A stretch of DNA of 37,745 nt from Baaleninema simplex PCC 7105 (lineage in GTDB: Bacteria > Cyanobacteriota > Cyanobacteriia > Cyanobacteriales > Geitlerinemataceae): positions 3,083,298 through 3,121,042 of the forward strand of contig NZ_KB235958.1 of NCBI RefSeq assembly GCF_000332355.1, given 5' to 3'. Below the pieces are notes generated by a model. That model was not told the DNA's origin. It did no database searches and saw only the letters and a list, made by a program, of their open reading frames with translations. This document shows positions 8,060 through 16,126 of the stretch, one piece after another (within the stretch, counting starts at the first letter, position 1; every line of letters starts with the position of its first letter). The position numbers and the translations under genes are program-made.

Positions 8060-8148
8060 AGGACTTACGCAGTTCGACCGAAATTACACTAAATGGAGAG
8101 GTCGATGGGCATTGCCCACCCTACAAATGGTGTAAATGCGTAACTCCT
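8060..8148. repeat. MITE-like dispersed repeat, AGGACTTACGCA ends
   Basis: The ends AGGACTTACGCA (8060-8071) and TGCGTAACTCCT (8137-8148) are inverted repeats with one mismatch in 12. The left 42 bp (8059-8100) recur exactly, inverted, at 33986-34027 downstream of clpB. No coding capacity is present. This looks like an 89-bp non-autonomous element. The rest of the gap to 8290 is AT-rich with no gene. Confidence 0.7.
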
Positions 8149-8290
8149 GCTTGGACACCAGAAAAAATCCGATTCCCTGTTCCCGCTTCCCTTTTTGTCC
8201 CGATTTTGTTACACAACTGATTTTTGAATTTTAAATTTGTAAAATTTGCGATTTGATTTTTTGCGAAACAGGTTTCAAGAAATTTTTGAT

Positions 8291-9655
8291 TTACTTGGAA
8301 GAATCAATCGAAACGGGGATTTCCACAACAAACGACGTTCCGATATCCACTTTAGATTTAAAATACAACTGTCCGCCATGAGTTTTTGTGACAATTTGAT
8401 AGCTAGTAGATAACCCGATTCCTGTCCCTTGACCCACGGATTTTGTGGTAAAAAACGGCTCGAAAATTTTGCTCGATAACTCTTCTGAAATTCCAATACC
8501 GTTATCTGAAATTTGAATGCGAATTCTTGTATTTTTGCCTTGAAAATATTCAGTTTTTATGTTAATTTCTGGGATCTCTAGATAGTTCGATCGAGCGTCG
8601 ATGGCATCGATAGCGTTAGCAATTAGATTTAAAAACACTTGATTGAGTTGGCCGACGGCACAAGTGACGGGAGGAAGGTCGCCAAAGTCTCGGATCAGAC
8701 GAATTTCTCCTCGCGTCTCTGTCGCCTGAAAGCGCTGTCCGGCAATGTTTAACGTATTCTCTAACTGTTGGTGCAAATCGACGGTTTTGATTTCAGCTTC
8801 GTCGAGGTGGGAAAACATTCGCAGAGATTCGACGATTTTTTGAATGCGATCGGCGCCAAATTTCATCGAATCCAGCAATTTGGGAAAATCTTCGGCAAGA
8901 TAGTCGAGATCGATCGCCTCGATTTCCTCGAGAATCGTTTCGGGAGGGTTGGGATAGACTTGTCGATACAATTCGATCGCGCGGATTAATTCTGCACTGT
9001 AACCGTGGGCGTGTGGGAGATTTCCCGCAATAAAACTGATGGGATTGTTAATCTCATGGGCGATTCCCGCGACAAACTGACCCAATGCAGACATCTTTTC
9101 GGTGTGAATTAAGCTGGCTTGGGTATGTTGCAACCGTCGCAGCGTCTCGCTTAACTGTTGGACGTTGCGCCGCAGTTCCATTTGCGCGATCGTCTGGCGA
9201 CTGAGGGCGCGTAACGCCCGCAATTGTTCGGAATTGAGTTGGCGAGGTTTGCGATCGATGGCGCAAACGGTTCCCACCGCGTAACCGTCTGGCGTCACCA
9301 ACGGCGCACCGGCGTAAAAGCGAATTTGAGGATCGACTGTGACGAGGGGATTGTCGGCGAAGCGTTTGTCAATACTGGCGTCGGAAACGACAAAGATATC
9401 TTTGGGTTCGAGGATGGCGTGGGCGCAAAACGCCTGTTCGCGGGGGGTTTCGTCGGCGTCGAGGCCGTATTTGGATTTGAACCATTGGCGATCGCGATCG
9501 ACTAAACTAATTAAGGCAATGGGCGTCTCGCAAATATACGCCGCCAAAGTTGTAATGTCGTCGAAAGCCTCTTCCGGTAAGCTGTCGATAATATTGTAGC
9601 GATCGAGTGCCTTTTGGCGATCGGCTTCGTTACTCGGGTTTGGGGCGCTTGGCAT
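8291..9655 (-). CDS. GAF-domain sensor histidine kinase (454 aa)
   Basis: This is a cytoplasmic two-component sensor kinase without a transmembrane segment. The start is taken at ATG 9655 (MPSAPNPSNEADRQKALDRY), because this segment begins the conserved GAF-associated region; an upstream ATG at 9787 would add 44 AT-rich, unconserved residues. The GAF domain spans about 25-160 (EQAFCAHAI, IRFYAGAPLVTPDGYAVGTVC). A coiled region of about 160-185 leads to the H-box EKMSALGQFVAGIAHEINNP with phosphoacceptor H200. Also present are the N-box around N343/N347, G1 DNGIGI (384-389), F-box FEPFFTTK (398-405) and G2 GTGIGLS (410-416), so the kinase looks active. There is no adjacent response regulator. 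The GAF ligand is unknown; no bilin-binding Cys is evident in the usual context. Confidence 0.92.
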   Translation of the reverse strand: MPSAPNPSNEADRQKALDRYNIIDSLPEEAFDDITTLAAYICETPIALISLVDRDRQWFKSKYGLDADETPREQAFCAHAILEPKDIFVVSDASIDKRFADNPLVTVDPQIRFYAGAPLVTPDGYAVGTVCAIDRKPRQLNSEQLRALRALSRQTIAQMELRRNVQQLSETLRRLQHTQASLIHTEKMSALGQFVAGIAHEINNPISFIAGNLPHAHGYSAELIRAIELYRQVYPNPPETILEEIEAIDLDYLAEDFPKLLDSMKFGADRIQKIVESLRMFSHLDEAEIKTVDLHQQLENTLNIAGQRFQATETRGEIRLIRDFGDLPPVTCAVGQLNQVFLNLIANAIDAIDARSNYLEIPEINIKTEYFQGKNTRIRIQISDNGIGISEELSSKIFEPFFTTKSVGQGTGIGLSTSYQIVTKTHGGQLYFKSKVDIGTSFVVEIPVSIDSSK

Positions 9656-10129
9656 ATTTAGGCGATAATTTGATTCAGTTTTTGACTTCTCTTTGACGAG
9701 ACCTTTAGAACGCTCGTCGATGTAAACCCATCTCGATTTTAACATTTTCGATCGAAAGTTTTTAAATACCTTGAAAAATTCCTGCATATCAGATCTCTGG
9801 CATCTTCGAGATGCCGGAAAGCTGGCTGTAGCGAGAGAGCCTCGATCGCTATCTCCAGCAGGATACTTACAGTACGAACGACTTCAACTTTCGGATTTCA
9901 AGATTTTCTCAAACTTGCAACATAGAAAACAAAATTGGGTGCATTTCAAAAATGTAAATTTATCAGCTCGGAGTCTATACAGTGAATTGAGCTGTTCGCC
10001 CAATTTTTTAAACCACGGTGTCGGCGGTCAGTTTTTAGGTTTTAGACGTATTTTCTCGTATTCAATGCTCGATCGAATAAGTGCCAAAGGCAAAATACTT
10101 AAAGCTGAATTGAGTTGAGTTCTGGAAAT
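9656..10129. other. Gene-free region with degenerate repeats
   Basis: No conserved coding frame was seen. It holds a hairpin repeat (about 9793-9818, GGCATC-TTCGA-GATGCC). At about 9945-9971 there is a partial, diverged copy of one end of the MITE found at 10192 (GGGTGCATTTCAAAAATG, continuing TAAATT). The region is AT-rich and probably contains the kinase promoter near 9660-9800. Confidence 0.5.
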
Positions 10130-10191
10130 GATACTTCATCCTTTTCCGATAAGCTAGGTTTCAAGAAGTCTTCACCACATCCCCCCTTAGC

Positions 10192-10344
10192 GGGTGCATC
10201 TCAATGAGTGCAAAAACATCAGTTTGGGGTGGCAAAATTCCCGATTAGCACTTCCGGTATAAGATCCCCGGCATCTCCAAGATGCCGGGGATCTGGAAAT
10301 TGAGTGCGCCCAATTCGATGAATTTACATTTTTGAGATGCACCC
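10192..10344. mobile_element. 153-bp MITE, GGGTGCATCTCA ends, 8-bp target duplication
   Basis: Perfect 13-bp terminal inverted repeats (GGGTGCATCTCAA) bound the element, and the 8-bp duplication CCCTTAGC flanks it at 10184-10191 and 10345-10352. Inside is a 13-bp perfect hairpin at 10263-10293 (GATCCCCGGCATC, loop TCCAA). It has no coding capacity. The adjacent uninterrupted repeat copy at 10416 serves as the empty site. A second member with a different target duplication lies at 34034-34161. Confidence 0.9.
10263..10293. repeat. Perfect 13-bp hairpin repeat (CCCCGGCATC type)
   Basis: GATCCCCGGCATC pairs with GATGCCGGGGATC around TCCAA. Related hairpins occur at about 9793-9818 (shorter, diverged) and 29098-29124 (one arm diverged). 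This copy lies inside the 10192-10344 MITE, so the hairpin may be a separate small element nested in it or a normal MITE centre. Confidence 0.75.
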
Positions 10345-10542
10345 CCCTTAGCCCCCCTTTGAAAGGGGGGTTGGGGGGATAGAGAGACTTTTTAGGTTGG
10401 GCAAAACCCGTGTTTGATACTTCATCCTTTTCCGATAAGCTAGGTTTCAAGAAGTCTTCACCACATCCCCCCTTAGCCCCCCTTTGAAAGGGGGGTTGGG
10501 GGGATAGAGAGACTTTTTAGGTTGGGCAAAACCCGTGTTTGA

Positions 10543-10715
10543 GTTCGGATTCCGTATGACACACCGATATCGAGAATAGCTCCATTTTCAGGCTGCAACT
10601 GAGCTGCAATAGCCATGACTTTCGCATCTGGTGCGTTTCCAAATAAGACGCAATTTTTTCGATCGACTAATGTTTGAGTTCGATCGTCAATGGATTCGAT
10701 CGCCGCTTCAATTTG
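10543..10715 (-). pseudogene. SAM-dependent methyltransferase remnant
   Basis: An open frame without a start codon reads QIEAAIESIDDRTQTLVDRK, then NCVLFGNAPDAKVMAIAAQL, then QPENGAILDIGVSYGIRT. The ILDIG strand-loop is motif I of class I methyltransferases, although the usual acidic/glycine-rich continuation is degraded (VSYG instead of a G-x-G). The frame starts just after the stop of the HAD gene and runs into the 125-bp repeat at 10540, which appears to have cut it off. This is a relic, not a functional gene. Confidence 0.5.
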
Positions 10716-10730
10716 ACATCAAAACTCATT

Positions 10731-11423
10731 TTAGCGATCGGCAAACTTCGCCGTGACATCCGACCAATGCAACCCGTCCAAACTGGGCAACACCCAATGA
10801 GCCGCCCCCACCCGTTCGGCCGGTCCGAGTCCGACGACGTGCATTTTCGCCGCCAACGCCGCCTCGACACCGGACTCTGCATCCTCGAACACGACGCAGT
10901 TTTCCGGCGAAACCCCTAACTGTTCGGCAGCGTGTAAAAATACGTCCGGGGCGGGTTTGGGGCGATCGACACAGTAAACGTTGGTGATGGTGTCGATATC
11001 GTCAGCAATTCCCAACTGTTCGATGACGGCGTAAACGTTCTGACTGGCCGAGGCCACCGCCGTTTTAATCCCAGCGGCGCGAACCTCGTCGAGGAACGAT
11101 CGCACCCCCGGTAACAGATGTTCGGAACTCATCGTTCGCACGAACTCGCGAAAATATTGATTTTTGCGGTCTAGTAGCGTTTGAATCTTCTCTTCCGGTA
11201 GCGTCCGACCGTTCAGCATCCGCAGCAGCGAATCCCGTCGCGACAAGCCCCGTAGCGCTTCGTTGGCTTGGCGATCGAAGGGAATTCCTTCTTCGTCGGC
11301 TAAACGCTGCCAAGTTTGATAGTGAAATTCGATCGTATCGGTCAGCACGCCGTCCATATCGAAAATTGCCCCCTGTAGGGCGACAGACGGTACGGAACGA
11401 GTAGACGAGACGGAAGACTTCAT
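10731..11423 (-). CDS. pgmB: HAD-family beta-phosphoglucomutase-like enzyme (230 aa)
   Basis: Known beta-phosphoglucomutases interconvert beta-glucose-1-phosphate and glucose-6-phosphate; related HAD enzymes are phosphatases, so the exact activity is inferred. Motif I DMDGVLTDT has nucleophile D22 and acid/base D24, and the helical cap follows (about 30-100). Motif II is TAVASAS (S125/S127), motif III is the lysine in DRPKPAPDVF (K156) and motif IV is FEDAESG (E180, D181). The start is ATG 11423 (MKSSVSSTRS). An alternative upstream start at 11486 would overlap the next gene. It lies 19 bp downstream of the cNMP-binding gene, suggesting one transcript. Confidence 0.85.
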   Translation of the reverse strand: MKSSVSSTRSVPSVALQGAIFDMDGVLTDTIEFHYQTWQRLADEEGIPFDRQANEALRGLSRRDSLLRMLNGRTLPEEKIQTLLDRKNQYFREFVRTMSSEHLLPGVRSFLDEVRAAGIKTAVASASQNVYAVIEQLGIADDIDTITNVYCVDRPKPAPDVFLHAAEQLGVSPENCVVFEDAESGVEAALAAKMHVVGLGPAERVGAAHWVLPSLDGLHWSDVTAKFADR

Positions 11424-11442
11424 GGGCGGCGAGGGGAAAACG

Positions 11443-11928
11443 CTACGACCCCAGATTACGGAGTTCTGCGTCTCTTTGTCTAGCATCTTGAAGTCGAGCT
11501 TCTTGTAGGTTGAGTTTTTGGTTGAGTTCCCGCGTGCGGCGAGACAACAAGCGAATGATATTGATGGCGATTCCGGGGGTTTCGTCGATGGCGTCGTAAA
11601 GTTGTTGTTGGGTCAACATCAAACACTCGCAGGGTTCGCAGGTTGTCACCGAGGCCGATCGCGGTTCGGCGTCGAAGAGGGACATTTCACCGAAACAAGC
11701 GCCTTGGGACAGCCGTGCTAGTTCGCGATCGCCGATATGCACGCGCACCACACCCGAGACGACGATATACAGCGATCGACCTTCCTGCCCCTCCGTAAAA
11801 ATCGTATGGTTGGCGGGAAAGGACAACTCGTCCATCACCGAAGCCAAACGCACGAGAAAGTCGTCCCGCAGTTCTTTAAAGATCGGGACGCCTCGCACGA
11901 ACAACAAGCGATCGACACTGGTAAGCAT
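11443..11928 (-). CDS. Stand-alone cyclic-nucleotide-binding domain protein (161 aa)
   Basis: A single cNMP-binding beta-barrel (about 8-120) contains the phosphate-binding cassette FGEMSLFDAEPRSASV, with E81 and R90, the residues that in CAP-family proteins contact the ribose and phosphate of cAMP/cGMP. Residues 127-158 form a polar coiled-coil (RTRELNQKLNLQEARLQDAR). No DNA-binding helix-turn-helix follows, so it is not a Crp-type transcription factor. The gene lies 123 bp downstream of the transporter/HEAT gene and 19 bp upstream of the HAD gene, all on the minus strand. The likely role is a separate nucleotide-sensing subunit for the transporter; that partnership is inference. Confidence 0.9.
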   Translation of the reverse strand: MLTSVDRLLFVRGVPIFKELRDDFLVRLASVMDELSFPANHTIFTEGQEGRSLYIVVSGVVRVHIGDRELARLSQGACFGEMSLFDAEPRSASVTTCEPCECLMLTQQQLYDAIDETPGIAINIIRLLSRRTRELNQKLNLQEARLQDARQRDAELRNLGS

Positions 11929-12051
11929 GGGGCAGAAAGGAAACGAAGATTAGGGAGCCAAAGCAGACATCATCGACGGAAGCTCGGGCTTCCGTTTCGA
12001 TCGGGCGATCTCCGAGGCTTACCGCTTTCTAATTTTACCGCTTCGCTTTCG

Positions 12052-15000
12052 CTAAGCTTTGGAAGAACTCAACCCAAACTGAACCATTAGCTCGCGAACT
12101 TGAGCGGCCACGAGGGGATCGGGATCGTTTTGCAGTTTCGGGAGTAATTCTAGCAGGGCGCGAGGCGAGGCGACCTCTAAATAAGCCAGCACTGCTTCCC
12201 GCACGAATCCCGTCGGGTGTCGCAACCCGGCTAGGGTTTGGTCGGCGCCGATACTCCAGCGAGCGACTCGGGCGACGTGGAAGCAGCAGGCTAGAGGCCA
12301 GTCGGAGAGGAACAGGCGCAACTCGAGTAAAAACCGCAGGCGATCGCTCGGCGACATCGGTTGATAGTCCACTAACTCCGAGAGATTTTGCAGTTTTTCT
12401 GCGTCCCCTTGGCGATCGAGAACGCTCAACAGCGATCGCTTGCTGGGAATGTCGATAGTGTTGTCGAGAATTTCCAACCCCCGCGCCATATACGATCGCG
12501 ATCCCGACTTGAGGTTGAACGCCGCCGCTTGAATCGAGCTGAGGGGATATAAGAACTTCATCAACAAGAACAACCGCTCGATACTATCAGCTTGTAAGTC
12601 TTGCAGAGCGCGACGCAACAACTCGATGGCGTAGTCGGCGGTCAAACTCACGTGACCGTTGGTTCGCGGGCGACTCGCCACCGCTTCGGGTTCGCCTGGG
12701 GGAACGCTCACCTCGGGTAAATCCACCAGGGCGGCGTATAACTGTCCCACGAACATCAACTCTTGGTCGATGAGGATCTCCACGCCGCGACGTCCCAGGC
12801 GATCGAGAACCCCTTCGATACCCCGTTCTTCGGGCATTTTCAACAAAATTCGCAAGATGTTGCGGCGGTTGGTTCCCCACGCGGTCATCAAATGGGCGAC
12901 CAAGACGTCGAGAGCTTCGACGGTTCCGATTTCGCCGATGGTACTCCAAGCGTACATCCGTACTAAATCGGGTTTGTGAACGTCTTCGGCTAACGTCACT
13001 AGGCGATCGAGGACTTCGTTATCCAACCGTACCAACGCCTGCATCGCGGCGTCCCGCGTAGATTTATACGACAGTCCCCGCAACAGAGACGGATAGTACT
13101 CTTCTAAATGAGTCGAGGCGATGACCTCCAACAGCGCACAGCGCACCCGTAACGATTCGTCTTGGAGTAAGTTGGGGACGTACAATCGCAGCCCTTGCAG
13201 GAAATCGGCTTCGCCTAACGCGCGAGTTCCCATGACCCGTTCCCGTTCCTGTTTGTGGGTCAACATTCGCCGTAAGGCGTTGGTGGCTTCTGCTTTCTGT
13301 TCGCGATTGCCCTTGCGTAAAATTAGCGAGGCTGCCGTCGCTCGCACCACCGGATCGACTTCCGGGCGCAGGTAAGGCCGTAACTGCCGCATATCCGGCG
13401 TTCGTTCCGTCAGCCAAACATAGCGCAACGCCAAGGCCAGCACTTCCGGCGGTTGGGGGCGATCGATCAGCGCCCGCACCTGGGGCAAATACTCGGCTTT
13501 GGGATGCTCGAGCATCACCTCTAAGCTTTGCCGCTGTAAGGCGGGCGATAGCGTTGCCAGTAGCGGGGCGAGGACTTCCCCCACGTTTTTCGGATCGATT
13601 TGAGCCAGGAGTTCGACACAGGAGCGTTTGTCGGGGTCAGACTTGGGTTTTTCGAGGGTTTCGACTACGGAGCGTTTGAGAACCCGTAAATCCACGTCGG
13701 AAACCCCCAACCGCCCTCGTTCGGCACTGGAGACGAGCAGACCCACGTAGCGCGATCGCATCAACAAAATGATGGCAATCCAGGCCAGGGCGACCAACAC
13801 CACCAAAAATACGAAAACTGGACTTTGCAGAGCTTGCCACTGGTCTTTCCCCAGAAAGCGGCGTCCGCCCCAAATAAACGTCCACATGGCCAAACCCGCC
13901 ACCCCCGTCGCCACTGGCTCCGCCACGCCGTTAACGAGGGCTTGCATATTGTTGCGCTGGGATTCTGGCAGGGGTTGAAACAGTACCGGCCCGGTGCCTT
14001 CGATGAGGGTGTAGTGGAATAGTTCGTCGACGAACTTAATGGCGATCACGCCGAGGAAAAGGTCGAACCAGCCCCCAAAGGAGCTGGAGATGGAAATCAC
14101 CCCGATCAGCACCACCAGCATCGGCAAAATCGACCCGGCGCGAAACACCCCCATCCGCTCCACGACGCGACTGGAGGCGAACCACTGGGTCACTAACTCG
14201 AAAATTCCCAGAATTCCGTTAAAAATCCCGACGAAACTGGCGATACCATTGGCTAAATCGACGCCGCCTTGGAATTGCAGCTCTAGTTCGCTGTAAAACT
14301 GAAATTCGATGAGAACGTAGAGAATTTCGACGAGGACGAAAAACGTCACCAACAGCCAAACGTAGGTTCGCAGCGGTCCTTGGAAGCGGCGCGTGGCGTA
14401 ATCGGAGGGATCTTCTTCTTCAGTGCGCCGACTGGCATCGGGAAAGGCTTGTCGGTAGTTTTCGCTGAGGTAGAATAGCAGAAACGCCCCCAGGACGAGC
14501 ATGAAGCAGGCCATCAAGGTGACGTTTCTCAGACCCACGCGGGAGATGAGGGCGGGTAGCGAAAACCCACTGATCACGTCGGCCAGAAGGATTCCGCTGC
14601 TGATGATGGGGTAGGTTCGCTTAATTTCGCGAATGTTGAAGAGTTGGTTGGCGGTAATCGAGGTGTTGAGGTCGTTAAGGATGTAAGCTCCGTCGATCCA
14701 CAGCCGCATGGAAAAGACGGTGATGCCGAAGAGCAAGGGAAGTTCGAGTCCGACTCGGAACAGCACCAAGGGCAAGGCCATCAGCAGGGCGATCGCGACG
14801 ATCGCGCGACGCATGGGCAACACCTCTTGCAGCCAGGAGTAGAAAAATCCCAACCCCGAACCGATGGCCGAACTGGCGATATAGATAATCGTCAGGGATT
14901 CAGCACCGTATTTATCCAGAAACAAGCCGTAGGTGACGGCTTCGAGCCAGAGCAGGCCGATCGAGGTCGCCGTGTAAAAGGCAAACATCAGTAGGGTGCG

Positions 15001-15087
15001 CTCGCCTTCTTCGGGACGAAGGTTCACCCATTGCAGCACCCGCTGTCCCCAGCCACCTTGGTTGAATTGCCAGTTTTTCAGTTCCAT
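12052..15087 (-). CDS. Nucleotide-transporter-like MFS membrane protein with C-terminal HEAT repeats (1011 aa)
   Basis: Residues about 25-445 are a polytopic membrane domain of roughly a dozen helices. Its conserved stretch, LNDLNTSITANQLFNIREIK then RTYPIISSGILLADVISGFS, resembles the ATP/ADP-antiporter (Npt/TLC) branch of the major facilitator superfamily. Residues about 470-1005 are alpha-helical HEAT repeats, with recurring blocks such as VLAYLEVASPRALLELLPKL. A linker of charged residues joins the parts (RSRYVGLLVSSAERGRLGVS). Transport of nucleotides is inferred from fold and not established for such bacterial proteins. Genes for a cNMP-binding protein and a HAD enzyme follow on the same strand. 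No signal peptide is needed, as the first helix starts near residue 30. Confidence 0.82.
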   Translation of the reverse strand: MELKNWQFNQGGWGQRVLQWVNLRPEEGERTLLMFAFYTATSIGLLWLEAVTYGLFLDKYGAESLTIIYIASSAIGSGLGFFYSWLQEVLPMRRAIVAIALLMALPLVLFRVGLELPLLFGITVFSMRLWIDGAYILNDLNTSITANQLFNIREIKRTYPIISSGILLADVISGFSLPALISRVGLRNVTLMACFMLVLGAFLLFYLSENYRQAFPDASRRTEEEDPSDYATRRFQGPLRTYVWLLVTFFVLVEILYVLIEFQFYSELELQFQGGVDLANGIASFVGIFNGILGIFELVTQWFASSRVVERMGVFRAGSILPMLVVLIGVISISSSFGGWFDLFLGVIAIKFVDELFHYTLIEGTGPVLFQPLPESQRNNMQALVNGVAEPVATGVAGLAMWTFIWGGRRFLGKDQWQALQSPVFVFLVVLVALAWIAIILLMRSRYVGLLVSSAERGRLGVSDVDLRVLKRSVVETLEKPKSDPDKRSCVELLAQIDPKNVGEVLAPLLATLSPALQRQSLEVMLEHPKAEYLPQVRALIDRPQPPEVLALALRYVWLTERTPDMRQLRPYLRPEVDPVVRATAASLILRKGNREQKAEATNALRRMLTHKQERERVMGTRALGEADFLQGLRLYVPNLLQDESLRVRCALLEVIASTHLEEYYPSLLRGLSYKSTRDAAMQALVRLDNEVLDRLVTLAEDVHKPDLVRMYAWSTIGEIGTVEALDVLVAHLMTAWGTNRRNILRILLKMPEERGIEGVLDRLGRRGVEILIDQELMFVGQLYAALVDLPEVSVPPGEPEAVASRPRTNGHVSLTADYAIELLRRALQDLQADSIERLFLLMKFLYPLSSIQAAAFNLKSGSRSYMARGLEILDNTIDIPSKRSLLSVLDRQGDAEKLQNLSELVDYQPMSPSDRLRFLLELRLFLSDWPLACCFHVARVARWSIGADQTLAGLRHPTGFVREAVLAYLEVASPRALLELLPKLQNDPDPLVAAQVRELMVQFGLSSSKA

Positions 15088-15304
15088 GCAGCGTCGATCG
15101 TCCTGATGTCGGTCTTTGGGGAGCGAGACTCGCTCGGCTCCTGCCGTCTAGAGTAACGCGCCACCCAGTTCGGCGAAAAAAGTTCCGCTCTGCTTTAAGC
15201 GCGAACGGCTAAATTCAGGGTAACAATAAATTGTCGCTGACAAACGCTCTTGGCGTTTTTCCCGTTGAACTGCACTGGGGAACGGTTCGGCGGCGCGACC
15301 GGCC

Positions 15305-15323
15305 GGATTCGACACTCGAATCC
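15305..15323 (-). terminator. Hairpin downstream of infC, possible terminator
   Basis: A perfect 8-bp stem GGATTCGA/TCGAATCC with a 3-nt loop lies about 50 bp after the infC stop. There is no U-tract, so intrinsic termination is doubtful. The rest of 15088-15371 shows no gene. Confidence 0.3.
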
Positions 15324-15371
15324 GTCTGGCGACCTCGGGTCTCGACCGCCGCTGCCTCGCCAACGTTTCGA

Positions 15372-15908
15372 CTATGTCTTCTTCGGCGACAGTAGCATCA
15401 TCATGCTACGTCCTTCTCGTTTGGGCCGTTGCTGGACTTCGGCCAGGTCGGTTAAGTCTTTGGCTAAGCGTTCGAGCAACTGTTGGGCGAGGTCGGTGTG
15501 TTGGATTTCTCGACCTCGGAACATCACGGTGGCTTTCACCTTGTCTCCCGCTTTGAGGAAGCGCACCGCCTGCTTGACGCGCACCTGATAGTCGTGATCT
15601 TCGATCTTGTAGCGCATCTTCACTTCCTTGAGTTCGGAAGAGTGCTGCTTCTTCTTGGCTTCCTTAGAGCGTTTCTCTTGCTCGAACTTATATTTGCCGT
15701 AGTCCATGATCCGACAAACGGGCGGATCGGCTTTGTCGCTGACCAAGACCAGATCGAGGTCTTTTTCTTCAGCAATTTTCAAGGCGTCGGCTGGGGACAT
15801 GATACCGAGTTGCTCTCCCTCTGTATCGATCGCTCGAATTTTGGGAAAGCGAATTCGCTCGTTGATTTGGGGTAAATCCCGTTGTCGTCTTCTTCCGATT
15901 GCAGGCAT
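15372..15908 (-). CDS. infC: Translation initiation factor IF-3
   Basis: IF-3 binds the 30S subunit, blocks 50S joining and checks start-codon/tRNA-fMet pairing. The sequence has the N-domain ([20 protein letters not shown], then [20 protein letters not shown]), the [13 protein letters not shown] linker helix and the C-domain ([33 protein letters not shown]). The length of 178 residues is normal. The start is an ordinary ATG (15908) rather than the rare AUU of the E. coli gene. It is not followed by rpmI-rplT, the usual partners in many bacteria. Confidence 0.97.
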   Translation of the reverse strand: MPAIGRRRQRDLPQINERIRFPKIRAIDTEGEQLGIMSPADALKIAEEKDLDLVLVSDKADPPVCRIMDYGKYKFEQEKRSKEAKKKQHSSELKEVKMRYKIEDHDYQVRVKQAVRFLKAGDKVKATVMFRGREIQHTDLAQQLLERLAKDLTDLAEVQQRPKREGRSMMMLLSPKKT

Positions 15909-16126
15909 ATGAATTGGTTTGATTTATTGGCTCGATAGGTTCGTGGTTGGGTAAATTTTGGTCTGAGATCGAGAACAGTCGTACTAACATTCTACTCGGA
16001 ATATTTTCGATCCTCATCTAGATTTAAGAGAAATTCTAAAATTGCCCGACGGCCGACTGGGGCAAACGGCCAGGTGGGATCGCCTACAATGGGGAGATAC
16101 GACGTTTCGCTCGAGAGGACGCAACT

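Larger units (their letters stand above)
10130..10540. repeat. 125-bp tandem direct duplication, first copy interrupted
   Basis: Copy 2 is 10416-10540. Copy 1 is 10130-10191 plus 10353-10415, split by a MITE and its target duplication. With the insert and one duplication (161 bp) removed, both copies are 125 bp and match at every base I compared. The unit contains TTTCCGATAAGCTAGG and a CCCCCC-TTTGAAA-GGGGGG palindrome; related sequence occurs at about 21534, 29205-29280 and 37653-37745. Confidence 0.9.

Noticed and set aside
15148-15363. Small gene downstream of infC on the minus strand (71 codons)
   Set aside because: It has no ribosome-binding site and no recognisable similarity, and it spans a hairpin; it is more likely untranslated 3' sequence.
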